A DNA stretch of 64,000 nucleotides, taken from the NCBI GenBank assembly GCA_023460955.1, contig JAEWOH010000083.1:1-64000 (forward strand), read 5' to 3'. Under the pieces are notes generated by a model. That model was given only the letters and a program-made list of their open reading frames with translations, was not told where the DNA came from and did not search any database. Below are positions 24,826 to 33,794 of the stretch, piece by piece (the first letter of the stretch is position 1; the number at the start of each line of letters is the position of its first letter). The stretch is from Bacillota bacterium (GTDB lineage Bacteria; Bacillota; Clostridia; Acetivibrionales; DSM-1351). Made by a program: the position numbers and the translations under genes.

Positions 24826-24860
24826 AGTTCTATAATATTCGAACAATAAAACTCTGTCAA
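24824..24860 (-). promoter_or_regulatory. arsR promoter overlapped by palindromic operator
   Basis: -35 TTGACA (24855-24860) and -10 TATTAT (24832-24837) with 17-bp spacer. GTTCGAATATTATAGAAC (24827-24844) covers the -10 and start site, so autorepression is likely. Confidence 0.7.
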
Positions 24861-24872
24861 CCTTTTTGTTAT

Positions 24873-24901
24873 TTGACAATTTATTGAAATCAATATATAA
24901 T
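24873..24901 (+). promoter_or_regulatory. Promoter of the copper ATPase gene
   Basis: -35 TTGACA (24873-24878), 17 bp, -10 TATAAT (24896-24901). It is divergent from the arsR promoter, with 12 bp between the two -35 boxes. Transcription would start near 24908 and give a leader of about 155 nt. Confidence 0.8.
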
Positions 24902-24995
24902 ATATTATACATATATTAATTGTATGTATTGTTCATTGCTAAACATCAAGCATCTTAATTGTAAATTAATTTATCGTTGACTGGATGTACCGGAG

Positions 24996-25048
24996 GCGGA
25001 GAATAAAATTGTTATTAAATACAATTTTATTCTCCGCTTTAATTTTTT
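24996..25048 (+). terminator. Intrinsic terminator inside the copA leader
   Basis: A perfect 17-bp stem (24996-25012 with 25021-25037), 8-nt loop, then TTTAATTTTTT running into the copA ribosome binding site AAGGAG (25049-25054). It lies between the only good promoter and the gene, so it implies attenuation. Confidence 0.8.
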
Positions 25049-25062
25049 AAGGAGTTGATATT

Positions 25063-27345
25063 ATGGAAAGCATAGTTCTGAAAATATACGGAATGACCTG
25101 CACTTTATGCTCTATTGCCATAGAAGCGAGACTTGGTGCTCTGGAGGGAATAAACAAAGTAAATGTAAGTTATTCTGCGGAAAAGGCTTTCGTTGACTAT
25201 GACAGTGAAAGAATTGATAAGACCAGGATTAAGAACAATATTGAAAAGCTTGGCTTTACAGTTTACGACAGTCTTTCTGAAAATACTGACCAAAAACAAA
25301 GAAAAACCGAACAGCAAAAACTCAGGAGACTTCTTGTTTTCGCAAGTCTGCTTACCTTCCCCATGCTTCTGGCTATGATACTTGGTGGAATTGGTTTTTG
25401 CCACGACTACTTTTTCCCGGGCGCCGAGAAGTCTTCGCTATCGTATGTGATTGATTATCTCAGGTTTAAAGCCCGTATCCTTCATGACTGGCGCCTGCAA
25501 TTATTACTTGCCACACCTGTTCAGTTTATTGCCGGCTTTAAGTTTTATAAGAATGCCTTCTTTTCTCTTCGTTGGAAAAAGGCAACAATGGACTTGCTTG
25601 TGGTGATCGGGTCCTCTGCAGCCTACTTCTACAGTCTGTATACTTCTTTATACGATAACAATCTTGTCAGGTCAGGAATGAAAAATATATATTTTGAGGC
25701 TTCAGCAGTAATTATTACTTTCGTTCTTTTAGGAAAATATCTTGAAGCCTGTTCGAGGAAAAAAACTTCTATGGCTCTTGAAAACCTCCTTACTTTAAAG
25801 CCTAAGACTGCAACTGTAATTAAAGAAAATGACGAGGTACAGCTTCCCCTTAATGAGGTTTTGGTGAATGATATTTTAATAGTCAGGCCTGGAGAAAAAA
25901 TACCTGTGGATGGAATAATAATTGAGGGCAGTTCTTCTGTAGATGAATCCATGTTGACAGGTGAAAGCCTTCCGGTGGACAAAAGCGTTAATGACACAGT
26001 AGCCGGCGCTTCTATGAATTTGTATGGCAGCTTTAAGCTCAGAGCTGTGAATGTTGGAGCTGATACACTACTTTCACAAATAATTAAATTAACTGAAGAG
26101 GCTCAGAGCAGTAAAACAAATATCCAGAAAGCTGCTGATAAAGTCAGCAAATATTTTATACCATCAGTATTGCTGATATCTTTGGCAACCTTTCTCATAT
26201 GGTTCAGTATCTTTGATTATTCACTATTTTTAATAGACAAACCACTAATATACGCAGTTTCCGTAGTAGTAATAGCATGTCCATGTGCATTGGGTCTTGC
26301 AACCCCTGCCGCCATAATGTCCGGAATGTCCAAAGCAATTAGAACAGGCATTCTGATAAAAAACGGCGAAATCTTAGAAAAAGCACATGAAATTAATACA
26401 GTGGTTTTCGATAAAACAGGTACATTAACCAGCGGAAAACTTATTCTTAGCGACTTTATTGTTATAAACCAGACAATACATAATTTCCCTGAAGAATATC
26501 TGCTTAGTATTGCTTCAAATGTTCAAAAGTCTTCTGAACACCCTATTGGAAAGGCTATTTATAATTATACACTAAATACGGCAAGTAGCGCTTATGTTAG
26601 CAATATACCCGTGTCCGATTTTAAGGCCATTCCTGGTAAAGGAGTATATGCTTTTGTTGATGGTTTTGATGTTAGAATAGGCTCAATAGAGTATTTACGG
26701 AAATTTGGTGTAATAGAATCAATTGATGTTGATCTGGACAGATTTTATTCAGAAGGAAAAGTGATTGTCCTCATGGCTCTTAATAAAACTCCCTGTGCAA
26801 TAATAACCTTGGCTGACGAAATCAGAACCAGTTCATTTAATATAATTAAAGAATTAAAAGCTTCGGGGAAGTCCGTGGTTATGCTAACCGGTGATTGCAA
26901 AAAAACTGCTGATAACGTAGCTTCAAAGCTTGGTATTGATAAAGTAATATCAGGGGTATTACCTGACGGTAAGGCACGGGTCATTACTTTATTGAAACAA
27001 CAAGGAGGAATTGTGGCAATGGCAGGAGACGGTATAAATGATGCTCCGGCACTTGCAGCTGCGGACATTGGAATTTCGTTTCACTCCGGTACAGATACCG
27101 CAATTGAAACTTCTGATATTGTTATTCTATCTGATAATCTTACGCCTGTTCCCCAATTTTTTAAGATCTCGGAACTAACAATAAAAAAAATCAGGCAGAA
27201 CCTGTTTTGGGCCATTATCTATAACGTAATAGCAATTCCTTATGCAGCAACCGGTCATTTAAGCCCTGTTATAGCTTCCTCTGCCATGGCTTTCAGTTCA
27301 GTTTGTGTTATTGTTAATTCTCTTCTGATATATAAAAGCAAATAG
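25063..27345 (+). CDS. copA: Copper-exporting P1B-type ATPase
   Basis: This encodes 760 residues. It has one N-terminal heavy-metal domain with GMTCTLC (Cys13, Cys16), the membrane CPC motif at 406-408, the phosphorylated Asp450 in DKTGTLT, and GDGINDAP for nucleotide-domain closure. In the last two membrane helices, YN and MAFSS are the Cu(I)-specific residues of the P1B-1 group. It pumps Cu(I) out of the cytoplasm. It is divergent from an ArsR repressor rather than from CsoR or CopY, and its leader carries a terminator. Confidence 0.94.
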   Translation: MESIVLKIYGMTCTLCSIAIEARLGALEGINKVNVSYSAEKAFVDYDSERIDKTRIKNNIEKLGFTVYDSLSENTDQKQRKTEQQKLRRLLVFASLLTFPMLLAMILGGIGFCHDYFFPGAEKSSLSYVIDYLRFKARILHDWRLQLLLATPVQFIAGFKFYKNAFFSLRWKKATMDLLVVIGSSAAYFYSLYTSLYDNNLVRSGMKNIYFEASAVIITFVLLGKYLEACSRKKTSMALENLLTLKPKTATVIKENDEVQLPLNEVLVNDILIVRPGEKIPVDGIIIEGSSSVDESMLTGESLPVDKSVNDTVAGASMNLYGSFKLRAVNVGADTLLSQIIKLTEEAQSSKTNIQKAADKVSKYFIPSVLLISLATFLIWFSIFDYSLFLIDKPLIYAVSVVVIACPCALGLATPAAIMSGMSKAIRTGILIKNGEILEKAHEINTVVFDKTGTLTSGKLILSDFIVINQTIHNFPEEYLLSIASNVQKSSEHPIGKAIYNYTLNTASSAYVSNIPVSDFKAIPGKGVYAFVDGFDVRIGSIEYLRKFGVIESIDVDLDRFYSEGKVIVLMALNKTPCAIITLADEIRTSSFNIIKELKASGKSVVMLTGDCKKTADNVASKLGIDKVISGVLPDGKARVITLLKQQGGIVAMAGDGINDAPALAAADIGISFHSGTDTAIETSDIVILSDNLTPVPQFFKISELTIKKIRQNLFWAIIYNVIAIPYAATGHLSPVIASSAMAFSSVCVIVNSLLIYKSK

Positions 27346-27360
27346 ATTAAATCTAATATA

Positions 27361-27407
27361 AGAGCACCCCATATCATTTACTTGTAATTGATATGGGGTG
27401 CTCTTTG
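27361..27407 (+). terminator. copA terminator
   Basis: A perfect 16-bp stem (27361-27376 with 27389-27404) with a 12-nt loop is followed by a short T tract. It may act on both strands. Confidence 0.8.
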
Positions 27408-27462
27408 TTAATGTATGGTCCGGCCGCGCATTAAGTTTAACTTATTATATACATTTGAACTT

Positions 27463-27513
27463 TTTCTATTATCTACATACCAACGTTCGAATGTTTCTAT
27501 TATCTGCATACCA
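27463..27513. repeat. Two copies of a 20-bp repeat, 31-bp period
   Basis: TTTCTATTATCTRCATACCA occurs at 27463-27482 and 27494-27513, directly after the stop codon of the 214-aa gene on the minus strand. The role is unknown. Confidence 0.6.
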
Positions 27514-27514
27514 C

Positions 27515-28159
27515 TCATAGTACCTTGATTGATATAACCTTTATTATATTTCCTTCTAATATTCCTGTTACTGAAATCTCCGGAACCTTCTTTACTTTGA
27601 GTTCCGGAATTATTTTATCCTTTACTAAAGTATGGCCTTTATTATCAAATTTATAATACTTGAAGCTTCCATCTTTCTGTTTTACAGATATCCCGTAACC
27701 ACTGCCTTCACACATTTTACATTTTAGACAGGATACTCCCATTTCTCCCGGCTCAGTAAGATTTGGAGAACAATCTGAATCACCAAGCCACCCCACAAAT
27801 ATTTCTTCTTTTGCATCTTCAGAGGTTATGGAGATAACCTGCACTAAGTTTTTCTTAATTACTCCGTTAACACTTATTCTCGAACTAGTCTTTAATTTGC
27901 CTGAAGCAACAAGTTTTTTGGCAAGTTTTTGCCCTTCTGCATCAAATGCTGTAAATTTTTTAGTCAGGTCTTTATTTGTAATTTCAATGCCGTATTTACT
28001 ATTTTTTGTTTTTAAAATCCCCTTATATATGTAGCCTTCAACTTTGGCAGTAGTTATATTAATTACAGCTACTGCATCAGCAGTTCCAGTGAAAAAAATA
28101 TTTGTAAATGTCAGTGACAGTAATACTACCAGAAAAATAATGAGCTTTTTCTTTTTCAT
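27515..28159 (-). CDS. Secreted protein with Cys cluster, next to copper genes
   Basis: This encodes 214 residues. A signal peptide (basic start, hydrophobic 7-29) is followed by two beta-rich segments that resemble each other: each has a YGI(E/S) strand, a KFTAFD or YYKFDN strand, a LVKxxKI element and ends with VxVISI (about 35-112 and 150-214). Between them, GVSCLKCKMCEGSG holds Cys spaced CxxCxxC, and another Cys lies in DSDCSP. Extracellular metal handling is likely from the Cys motif and the neighbours, but the family is not one I recognise. AGGAGG precedes the ATG. Confidence 0.65.
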   Translation of the reverse strand: MKKKKLIIFLVVLLSLTFTNIFFTGTADAVAVINITTAKVEGYIYKGILKTKNSKYGIEITNKDLTKKFTAFDAEGQKLAKKLVASGKLKTSSRISVNGVIKKNLVQVISITSEDAKEEIFVGWLGDSDCSPNLTEPGEMGVSCLKCKMCEGSGYGISVKQKDGSFKYYKFDNKGHTLVKDKIIPELKVKKVPEISVTGILEGNIIKVISIKVL

Positions 28160-28235
28160 AATAACCTCCTTGATTTCAAGTCAATAAATTTGATTTTAAT
28201 CTACTTGTTAATCTACTTTTTAGTCTTAATATGGA

Positions 28236-29288
28236 TTAGTCCACTACCTTTATTTTGCTTTTTATCATTCCCATCCAGCAGGTGTAAACTATATCACCTG
28301 TTTTCAACGGAGTAAACTCTATGATGTTGTCACCGGGAGTAAGTTTCTTCTGAATATTCATATTAGGAATTATTAATTCATTATTGCAATCATTAAGATT
28401 TTCTTCTGAGGCCTTTAGATTCCACCTTACTTTTATTCCTCTTTTAACAACAATCATTGGGTATTCATAAGCCTTTAATTCGGTATCAATTATTTGTACA
28501 CTGGTTTCTCCCCGAGCATCTTCAGTTGCAAAGCTGCCGGTGATCGCATATACATTCCCGGATTTTCCATTAAGAGGGAAGCCTGTATCTATTCCTCCTA
28601 ATGCAAGACCTCTTCCTATCATTAGTACTCCAAGAGCCAAAACGATTGAAGCACCTAGAACTGAAATGATTTTCGCATGCTTCTTGAATACAAGTGAATT
28701 TAAAACCCCAAAAGATAGCAATAGCGGCACTGTACCCAATGCAAAAACAAAGGAAGAGGCTGCCCCAATGACAGCACTTTTAGTTCCCATAGCGTAAAGC
28801 TGAATCATTTGCAGAGGGCCGCAGGGCATTAGCCCACTTAATAAACCTATTATAAAATTACTATTGAATTTGCCTGTAATTATTTTCTTAGCAATAAACG
28901 ATGGCATTCTGATATTAAATCTGCGTAAGAACGGAAAAAGGTTTAATGCCTTAATCCCAAGCAATATCATAAAACATCCCCCTAAAAACGGGATTATTCC
29001 TTTAAGTATTCCTGAAGGATTTACAGTATGGCCGATTCCGCCGGCAATTAAGCCTATTAAAGTATAAGAAACAATCCTGCCTCCGTTATAAATAAAATTC
29101 GGGGTCAAGCCTTTTTTATTAAGACTACCTGATATAACCAAACCTCCGCACATTGCTATGCAGTGTAACGAAGTAAGCAAACCGAAAATGAACATCAAAC
29201 CCAGGGATACCTTATCTTCGAGGTTTGGTAAATACTCAAGCGTAAACAGTTTTACAAAAATATCCGGTATATGTGATAAATGTTCCAC
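28236..29288 (-). CDS. TauE/SafE-like (UreH/DsbD_2) transporter with C-terminal cupredoxin domain
   Basis: This encodes 350 residues. A six-helix membrane part (about 28-228) with GLLTSLHCIAMCGGL and LSGLMPCGPLQM, each holding Cys in a membrane half-repeat, is followed by an extracytoplasmic cupredoxin-like domain (about 260-350) ending YTCWMGMIKSKIKVV. The CxxGM-type Cu ligands are visible, but the usual first His is not. Such proteins are linked to copper transfer or tolerance. It starts 32 bp after ssuB, so it may be in the sulfur operon while it faces the copper genes. Confidence 0.8.
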   Translation of the reverse strand: MEHLSHIPDIFVKLFTLEYLPNLEDKVSLGLMFIFGLLTSLHCIAMCGGLVISGSLNKKGLTPNFIYNGGRIVSYTLIGLIAGGIGHTVNPSGILKGIIPFLGGCFMILLGIKALNLFPFLRRFNIRMPSFIAKKIITGKFNSNFIIGLLSGLMPCGPLQMIQLYAMGTKSAVIGAASSFVFALGTVPLLLSFGVLNSLVFKKHAKIISVLGASIVLALGVLMIGRGLALGGIDTGFPLNGKSGNVYAITGSFATEDARGETSVQIIDTELKAYEYPMIVVKRGIKVRWNLKASEENLNDCNNELIIPNMNIQKKLTPGDNIIEFTPLKTGDIVYTCWMGMIKSKIKVVD

Positions 29289-29320
29289 TCAGTGCCTCCT
29301 TTAATTCAAATGAAAAAACT

Positions 29321-30121
29321 TTACAGGTAATATTCCAGTGCTGCTTTGCTGCTCACCAGATGTAGTCTTTCAAGTATCTCAGTACGCAAAGCAATGAATT
29401 CCTCACTGTTTCTGGCTCTGGGCCTGTTAAGTTTTACATCTATCACACTTTCGATTTTACCGGGTCTGGGAGTCATTATTACTATTCTGTCGCTGAGATA
29501 TACTGCTTCATCCACATCATGCGTCACCAATATTGTAGTCGTTTGTCTTTGAGCCCATAGCTCCAGAAGTTTATCCTGCAAATCAAAGCGTGTAAAAGAA
29601 TCCAAAGCTCCTAAGGGCTCATCCAGCAGCAAAACCTTCGGTTCATTGATCAGTGCCCTAGCCAGAGACACTCTTTGAGCCATACCTCCTGATAACTGAT
29701 GAGGATATGATTTTTCAAAACCATTCAGACCTGCAAGATTTATAAAGTTAAAGACCTCGGCTTTTTTCTCTTTATATATTTTCCTGGCTTTTAAGCCGGC
29801 AGCAATATTGTTTTCTACTGTCTCCCACGGAAAGAGATTTGCCTGCTGAAAAACATAACCCCGCTCGTAATGTGTACCTGAAACAGATATCCCATCCAAT
29901 TTTATCTCACCGTCCTGTGGCTGATCCAATCCAGCAATAAGGCGCAGTAATGTTGTTTTGCCGCAACCCGAGGGGCCTATAAGAGAGATGAATTCACCTG
30001 GTTTTACATCAATATTGATATTCTGAAGAGCTTCTGTTTCGCCTCCAATGGCATCCGAGTAAACTCTGTTTATATTGCTGATTGAAATATGTCCTGATTT
30101 TGAAGTTAAGTCCTCTGTCAT
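29321..30121 (-). CDS. ssuB: ABC transporter ATPase, sulfonate/taurine/nitrate type
   Basis: This encodes 266 residues. Walker A is GPSGCGKTTLL, the signature LSGGMAQRVSLARAL, and Walker B VLLLDEPLGALD, with a HDVDEAVYL switch. It belongs to the NitT/TauT family, which imports alkanesulfonates, taurine or related anions. It overlaps the permease gene by 4 bp (ATGA). The substrate is inferred from the sulfur genes around it. Confidence 0.88.
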   Translation of the reverse strand: MTEDLTSKSGHISISNINRVYSDAIGGETEALQNINIDVKPGEFISLIGPSGCGKTTLLRLIAGLDQPQDGEIKLDGISVSGTHYERGYVFQQANLFPWETVENNIAAGLKARKIYKEKKAEVFNFINLAGLNGFEKSYPHQLSGGMAQRVSLARALINEPKVLLLDEPLGALDSFTRFDLQDKLLELWAQRQTTTILVTHDVDEAVYLSDRIVIMTPRPGKIESVIDVKLNRPRARNSEEFIALRTEILERLHLVSSKAALEYYL

Positions 30122-31161
30122 TTCAACAACCCCTTCTGCCAGATCAGAATCCTGTCTCTGACCTTATATATTAAAGCCATAAATATGGAAAAAACAATTG
30201 CCATTACAATAATGGAAGCATAAACCTTGGCATAATTAGACCAGCTTTTTGCCCAGTTTATATACCAGCCCAATCCGGCTTTTGCACCTATTATTTCAGA
30301 CACCACCAGTGTTGCAAAGGATACACCGGTACCAGTATATATGCCAGTAAAAATTGATGGCATTGCTCCGGGTATGGCTACTTTGAAGATTAGAAATTTT
30401 TCGTCTGCACCCAAGGTTTTTGCTGCCTCAAAGTATGACTTCTGAATGTTAGCTATCCCTCCGCTTGCCATATAGGCAACAGGAAACCAAACACATAATA
30501 CAATCAAAAAAATTTGGGCGTAAAAGCTGGAGGGAAAAATAAACATTGTTATTGGAATCCAGGCTGTAGCCGGTATTACTCCCATTACCTTAATAACAGG
30601 GAACATCCAGTAGTTCCATTGTTTGTACCAACCGATAAGTACACCTGATACCAATCCTATCGAGGTACCTGTTATAAACCCCAGTAAGAGTAATCTAAGC
30701 GAATGCAGAGTGCTGATAAGCAGGGTATTTGCATCTTCAACCATAACCTGAAGTATCTGTGCCAGACCGGGGAAAAACGGTAACGGAAGGTAATTTGTTT
30801 TAGTAGTGAGAATATCCCATAAAATAAGTACCAACCCTACAGCAAAATAGAACTGTGACTGATGATTATTTACAGCCTTTATCCTATTATTGAATAAGGA
30901 TAAAAAACTTCTCATAATGAAGAAACAAATAACCAAAACTAAAAATATTCTGTACGGGTTAGCATTAACAATTTGTTTTGTGGGAATACAAATACTTTCA
31001 AGCAAAGCAAGGACATACACGAATATCTGTAAAGCAAGCCATACACTCGATGCTTTTTTCCAGTAAAGCTCAGTGTTTATTTTCGCTTTTTGCCCGATAT
31101 TGTTTTTTAGCTTTAGATTAACTGTTATGGTCCCTAGTGCCGCAACATTTTCCTCTTTCAT
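30118..31161 (-). CDS. ssuC: ABC transporter permease, sulfonate/taurine/nitrate type
   Basis: This encodes 347 residues. The C-terminal 220 residues form the NitT/TauT permease with the EAA loop FEAAKTLGADEKFLIFKVAIPGA. An N-terminal extension of about 110 residues adds two or three membrane segments, so the protein is longer than the usual 250-280. AAGGAGG precedes the ATG. Confidence 0.87.
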   Translation of the reverse strand: MKEENVAALGTITVNLKLKNNIGQKAKINTELYWKKASSVWLALQIFVYVLALLESICIPTKQIVNANPYRIFLVLVICFFIMRSFLSLFNNRIKAVNNHQSQFYFAVGLVLILWDILTTKTNYLPLPFFPGLAQILQVMVEDANTLLISTLHSLRLLLLGFITGTSIGLVSGVLIGWYKQWNYWMFPVIKVMGVIPATAWIPITMFIFPSSFYAQIFLIVLCVWFPVAYMASGGIANIQKSYFEAAKTLGADEKFLIFKVAIPGAMPSIFTGIYTGTGVSFATLVVSEIIGAKAGLGWYINWAKSWSNYAKVYASIIVMAIVFSIFMALIYKVRDRILIWQKGLLK

Positions 31162-31230
31162 ACAACCTCCTTGAAGTTATTATTAATACGGTTGACCCAG
31201 ATTGTTGAACACCCGAGTCAACCGCAGCTT

Positions 31231-32310
31231 TTATTTAGAGTTTAATACGTCATAGTAAACCTGATCAGCAAAGCCTTTAGGATCTGTACCCTTTTTCAGA
31301 AAGCCGGTTTTATTAAATTGCTCTACAAAATACTTAATATCGTCATAAGCCTTTTCTGTGGTATATTCATAATCGTAAGACTTTATTAATTCTGTCAGAA
31401 GATTGACATTATCTGTAGCAACATATTTCTTTTCAATTTCAAGTTTTGCTGTTTCTTCCGGATGAGCCTTTATCCATTCGGTAGCCTTCTTATAAGCCCT
31501 TGCAATAGCCGCAACTCTTTCAGGATTTTCATCAATTTGTTTCTTAGACCCATATAGGAAGCAGCAGCTTTTACCTGCAAAGAGCGGGTCGGTAGAAATG
31601 TCTGAAAGTGCTGTATATCCTTCATTCTTTTCTGCCAATACTCCAAATGGGTCCCATGCAGCAAATGCATCTACTTCACCTTTTTTTACAGCCTGTGTCA
31701 GTTGATCCAACGGGTATGGAACCCATGTAACCTCGGTTTGAGGATCTATTCCGGCATTTGCGAGAACAATTGTTGCTACTGACATTGGCGTCCCTCCGAT
31801 TTCATCAACACCAATTCTCTTACCTTTAAGATCTTTTGCATTTTTAATAGATGAATTAGGAGGAACTACCAAACGGATACAGCCTTTATGTAAACCTCCA
31901 ATTATCTTCAGATCCATTCCCTGCTGAATTGATGGGAAGTATTGAAAATCTCCGTTTGTTACTGTAAATTCACCGGTAACCAGACCTGTCTTAAGTTCAT
32001 CTAGTGTTCCGCTGACCAATTCCGCATCAAGACCTTCCTCTGCAAAAAAGCCCTTCTCATAAGCAACATAGGAGGGTGCTCCGCAGGCTCCGCCTCCAAG
32101 TGCCTGAATTTTAAGCTTTCCAAATTTGAACTTCTCAGTTTTGGTGGACTGTGTTTCGGAAGCTGAGTTACCCGACACTGCTCCATTTGAAGCTATTGAA
32201 GTCTGAGTACTTTTATCAGCACTGCTGTTGCTGCCGCAGGCAGTAAGACCTATTGCTGAGGAAACTGCTATCACTATTATTAGTGAGGTAATTTTATTTA
32301 TGTTTTTCAT
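31231..32310 (-). CDS. ssuA: Sulfonate-type ABC transporter substrate-binding lipoprotein
   Basis: This encodes 359 residues. A lipoprotein signal with LTACGS (Cys at about 25) and a Ser/Thr-rich linker precede a NMT1/SsuA-like periplasmic-binding domain (YEKGFFAEEGLDAELV, KGKRIGVDEIGGTP, DAFAAWDPF). The last motif is typical of the sulfonate/nitrate family. The ligand is not determined. It lies 30 bp downstream of metY. Confidence 0.87.
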   Translation of the reverse strand: MKNINKITSLIIVIAVSSAIGLTACGSNSSADKSTQTSIASNGAVSGNSASETQSTKTEKFKFGKLKIQALGGGACGAPSYVAYEKGFFAEEGLDAELVSGTLDELKTGLVTGEFTVTNGDFQYFPSIQQGMDLKIIGGLHKGCIRLVVPPNSSIKNAKDLKGKRIGVDEIGGTPMSVATIVLANAGIDPQTEVTWVPYPLDQLTQAVKKGEVDAFAAWDPFGVLAEKNEGYTALSDISTDPLFAGKSCCFLYGSKKQIDENPERVAAIARAYKKATEWIKAHPEETAKLEIEKKYVATDNVNLLTELIKSYDYEYTTEKAYDDIKYFVEQFNKTGFLKKGTDPKGFADQVYYDVLNSK

Positions 32311-32340
32311 AATATTAATATCAACCCTTTCTTTTTTTTA

Positions 32341-33645
32341 TTATTTAAAAGCACTTTTAAAGGCCCCATCCAAATCATTAATCAAATCCTCAGCATCTTC
32401 AAGACCGATTGATAAGCGTATGGTTTCAGGAGTTATCTGAGCAGTTTTCTGCTCATCAGGAGTAAGTTCACCATGTGTGGTTTTCGGTGAATTAATTATA
32501 AGAGATCTTGCATCACCTACATTTGCGTGATAGCTGAAAATATTTGTGGAGTCAATAAAGGTATTTATTTGTTCTTCCGTTCCCTTTAAACCAAAGGTAA
32601 ATATTGCTCCGGCACCTTTGGGAAAGTATTTTTGAGCAAGCAGCTTATATTTACTATCCTTTGCCGCAGGGTGCTTAACCCATGCAACCTCTTCTTTTTC
32701 CTCCAGGTAATTAATGATTTTTTCTGCATTTTTCACCTGCTTCTGAACTCTTTCGGACAGCGTCTCCAGCCCAATAAGTGCAAGATAAGCATCAAACGGT
32801 CCCAAGGCTGCTCCAAAGTATGCCAGGTAGTTCATACGTATTCGGGTTGTAAAGGCCGCGGAGCCAAAAGCTTCAAGAAAGCTTCTTTCATGTCCGTTTA
32901 TGTCCCTGAACATATATATAGGAGCAGTGAATTGAGGAAATTTACCATTGGCCCAGTTAAATTTTCCGCTTTCAAGAATCAGACCGGCTATGGCATTACC
33001 ATGCCCGTTCAAAGCTTTAGTAGCCGAATATACGACTATATCCGCTCCAAATTTAATCGGGTTAAAAAGATAAGGTGTTGCAAAGGTATTATCTACAATT
33101 AGGGGGATATCATTTTGATGTGCAATATCTGCAAGTGCCTCGATGTCAGCAATTGCTGCATTAGGGTTGCTTATTGTTTCAACAAACAATGCTTTTGTGT
33201 CCGGTCTTATTTTGCTGCGCCATTCCTCCAGCTTGTCAAGCTCTGATACCTGGTCAATTTCAATATTAAAGTTGGGATATATCTTCTTAAAGCTGTCAAA
33301 AGTGCCTCCATAGACTTGCGCTGTAGTTAGAATTCTGCCCCCGCCTTCGGCTACGTTAAACAGAGAATATGTAACTGCTGCCATGCCCGAACCCACAGCT
33401 ATTGCTGCCGCTGCCCCGTCCAGAGCAGCAACCCTTTTTTCAAGAACGTCTACCGTAGGGTTTCCCACGCGGGTATAGAGATAACCAAACTCGGAAAAAC
33501 TGAACAACCTTCCGGCTCTGCCGGTATCTCCCAGATCAAAGGAGGCTGTCTGGTAAACAGGAACCTGCACTGAAAAATTGTGCTCGCTCGGGTCATAACC
33601 CGCTCTTACCTTCAAGGTATCAAAATTTAAATCTGAAACTCCCAT
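32341..33645 (-). CDS. metY: O-acetylhomoserine sulfhydrylase (aminocarboxypropyltransferase)
   Basis: This encodes 434 residues of the Cys/Met metabolism PLP family. The long type (about 430 residues) with N-terminal DTLKVRAGYDP and a PLP Lys in YSATKALNGHGNA is that of MetY, which combines O-acetylhomoserine with sulfide to homocysteine, or with methanethiol directly to methionine. This is the enzyme that uses methanethiol from methylthio-alkane reductase in Rhodospirillum. It is first in a unit with ssuACB and lies just behind a leader terminator. Confidence 0.92.
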   Translation of the reverse strand: MGVSDLNFDTLKVRAGYDPSEHNFSVQVPVYQTASFDLGDTGRAGRLFSFSEFGYLYTRVGNPTVDVLEKRVAALDGAAAAIAVGSGMAAVTYSLFNVAEGGGRILTTAQVYGGTFDSFKKIYPNFNIEIDQVSELDKLEEWRSKIRPDTKALFVETISNPNAAIADIEALADIAHQNDIPLIVDNTFATPYLFNPIKFGADIVVYSATKALNGHGNAIAGLILESGKFNWANGKFPQFTAPIYMFRDINGHERSFLEAFGSAAFTTRIRMNYLAYFGAALGPFDAYLALIGLETLSERVQKQVKNAEKIINYLEEKEEVAWVKHPAAKDSKYKLLAQKYFPKGAGAIFTFGLKGTEEQINTFIDSTNIFSYHANVGDARSLIINSPKTTHGELTPDEQKTAQITPETIRLSIGLEDAEDLINDLDGAFKSAFK

Positions 33646-33664
33646 AAATACACCTCTTCCATAA

Positions 33665-33708
33665 ATTAATAATATAAAAATAGAGACTGTAGAATAAATA
33701 CAGTCTCT
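33665..33708 (-). terminator. Intrinsic terminator between cysK-like gene and metY
   Basis: On the minus strand AGAGACTGTA/TACAGTCTCT (33699-33708 with 33682-33691), 7-nt loop, is followed by ATTTTTAT. It ends 20-odd bases before the metY ATG, so it either ends the upstream operon or attenuates metY. Confidence 0.7.
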
Positions 33709-33794
33709 GGTTTTCCAGTTAACACTTTACGAACTATAGAATTTTTAATATCTGGTTTACACAATATATGATTCGAATACTTATTTCGTAAAAA

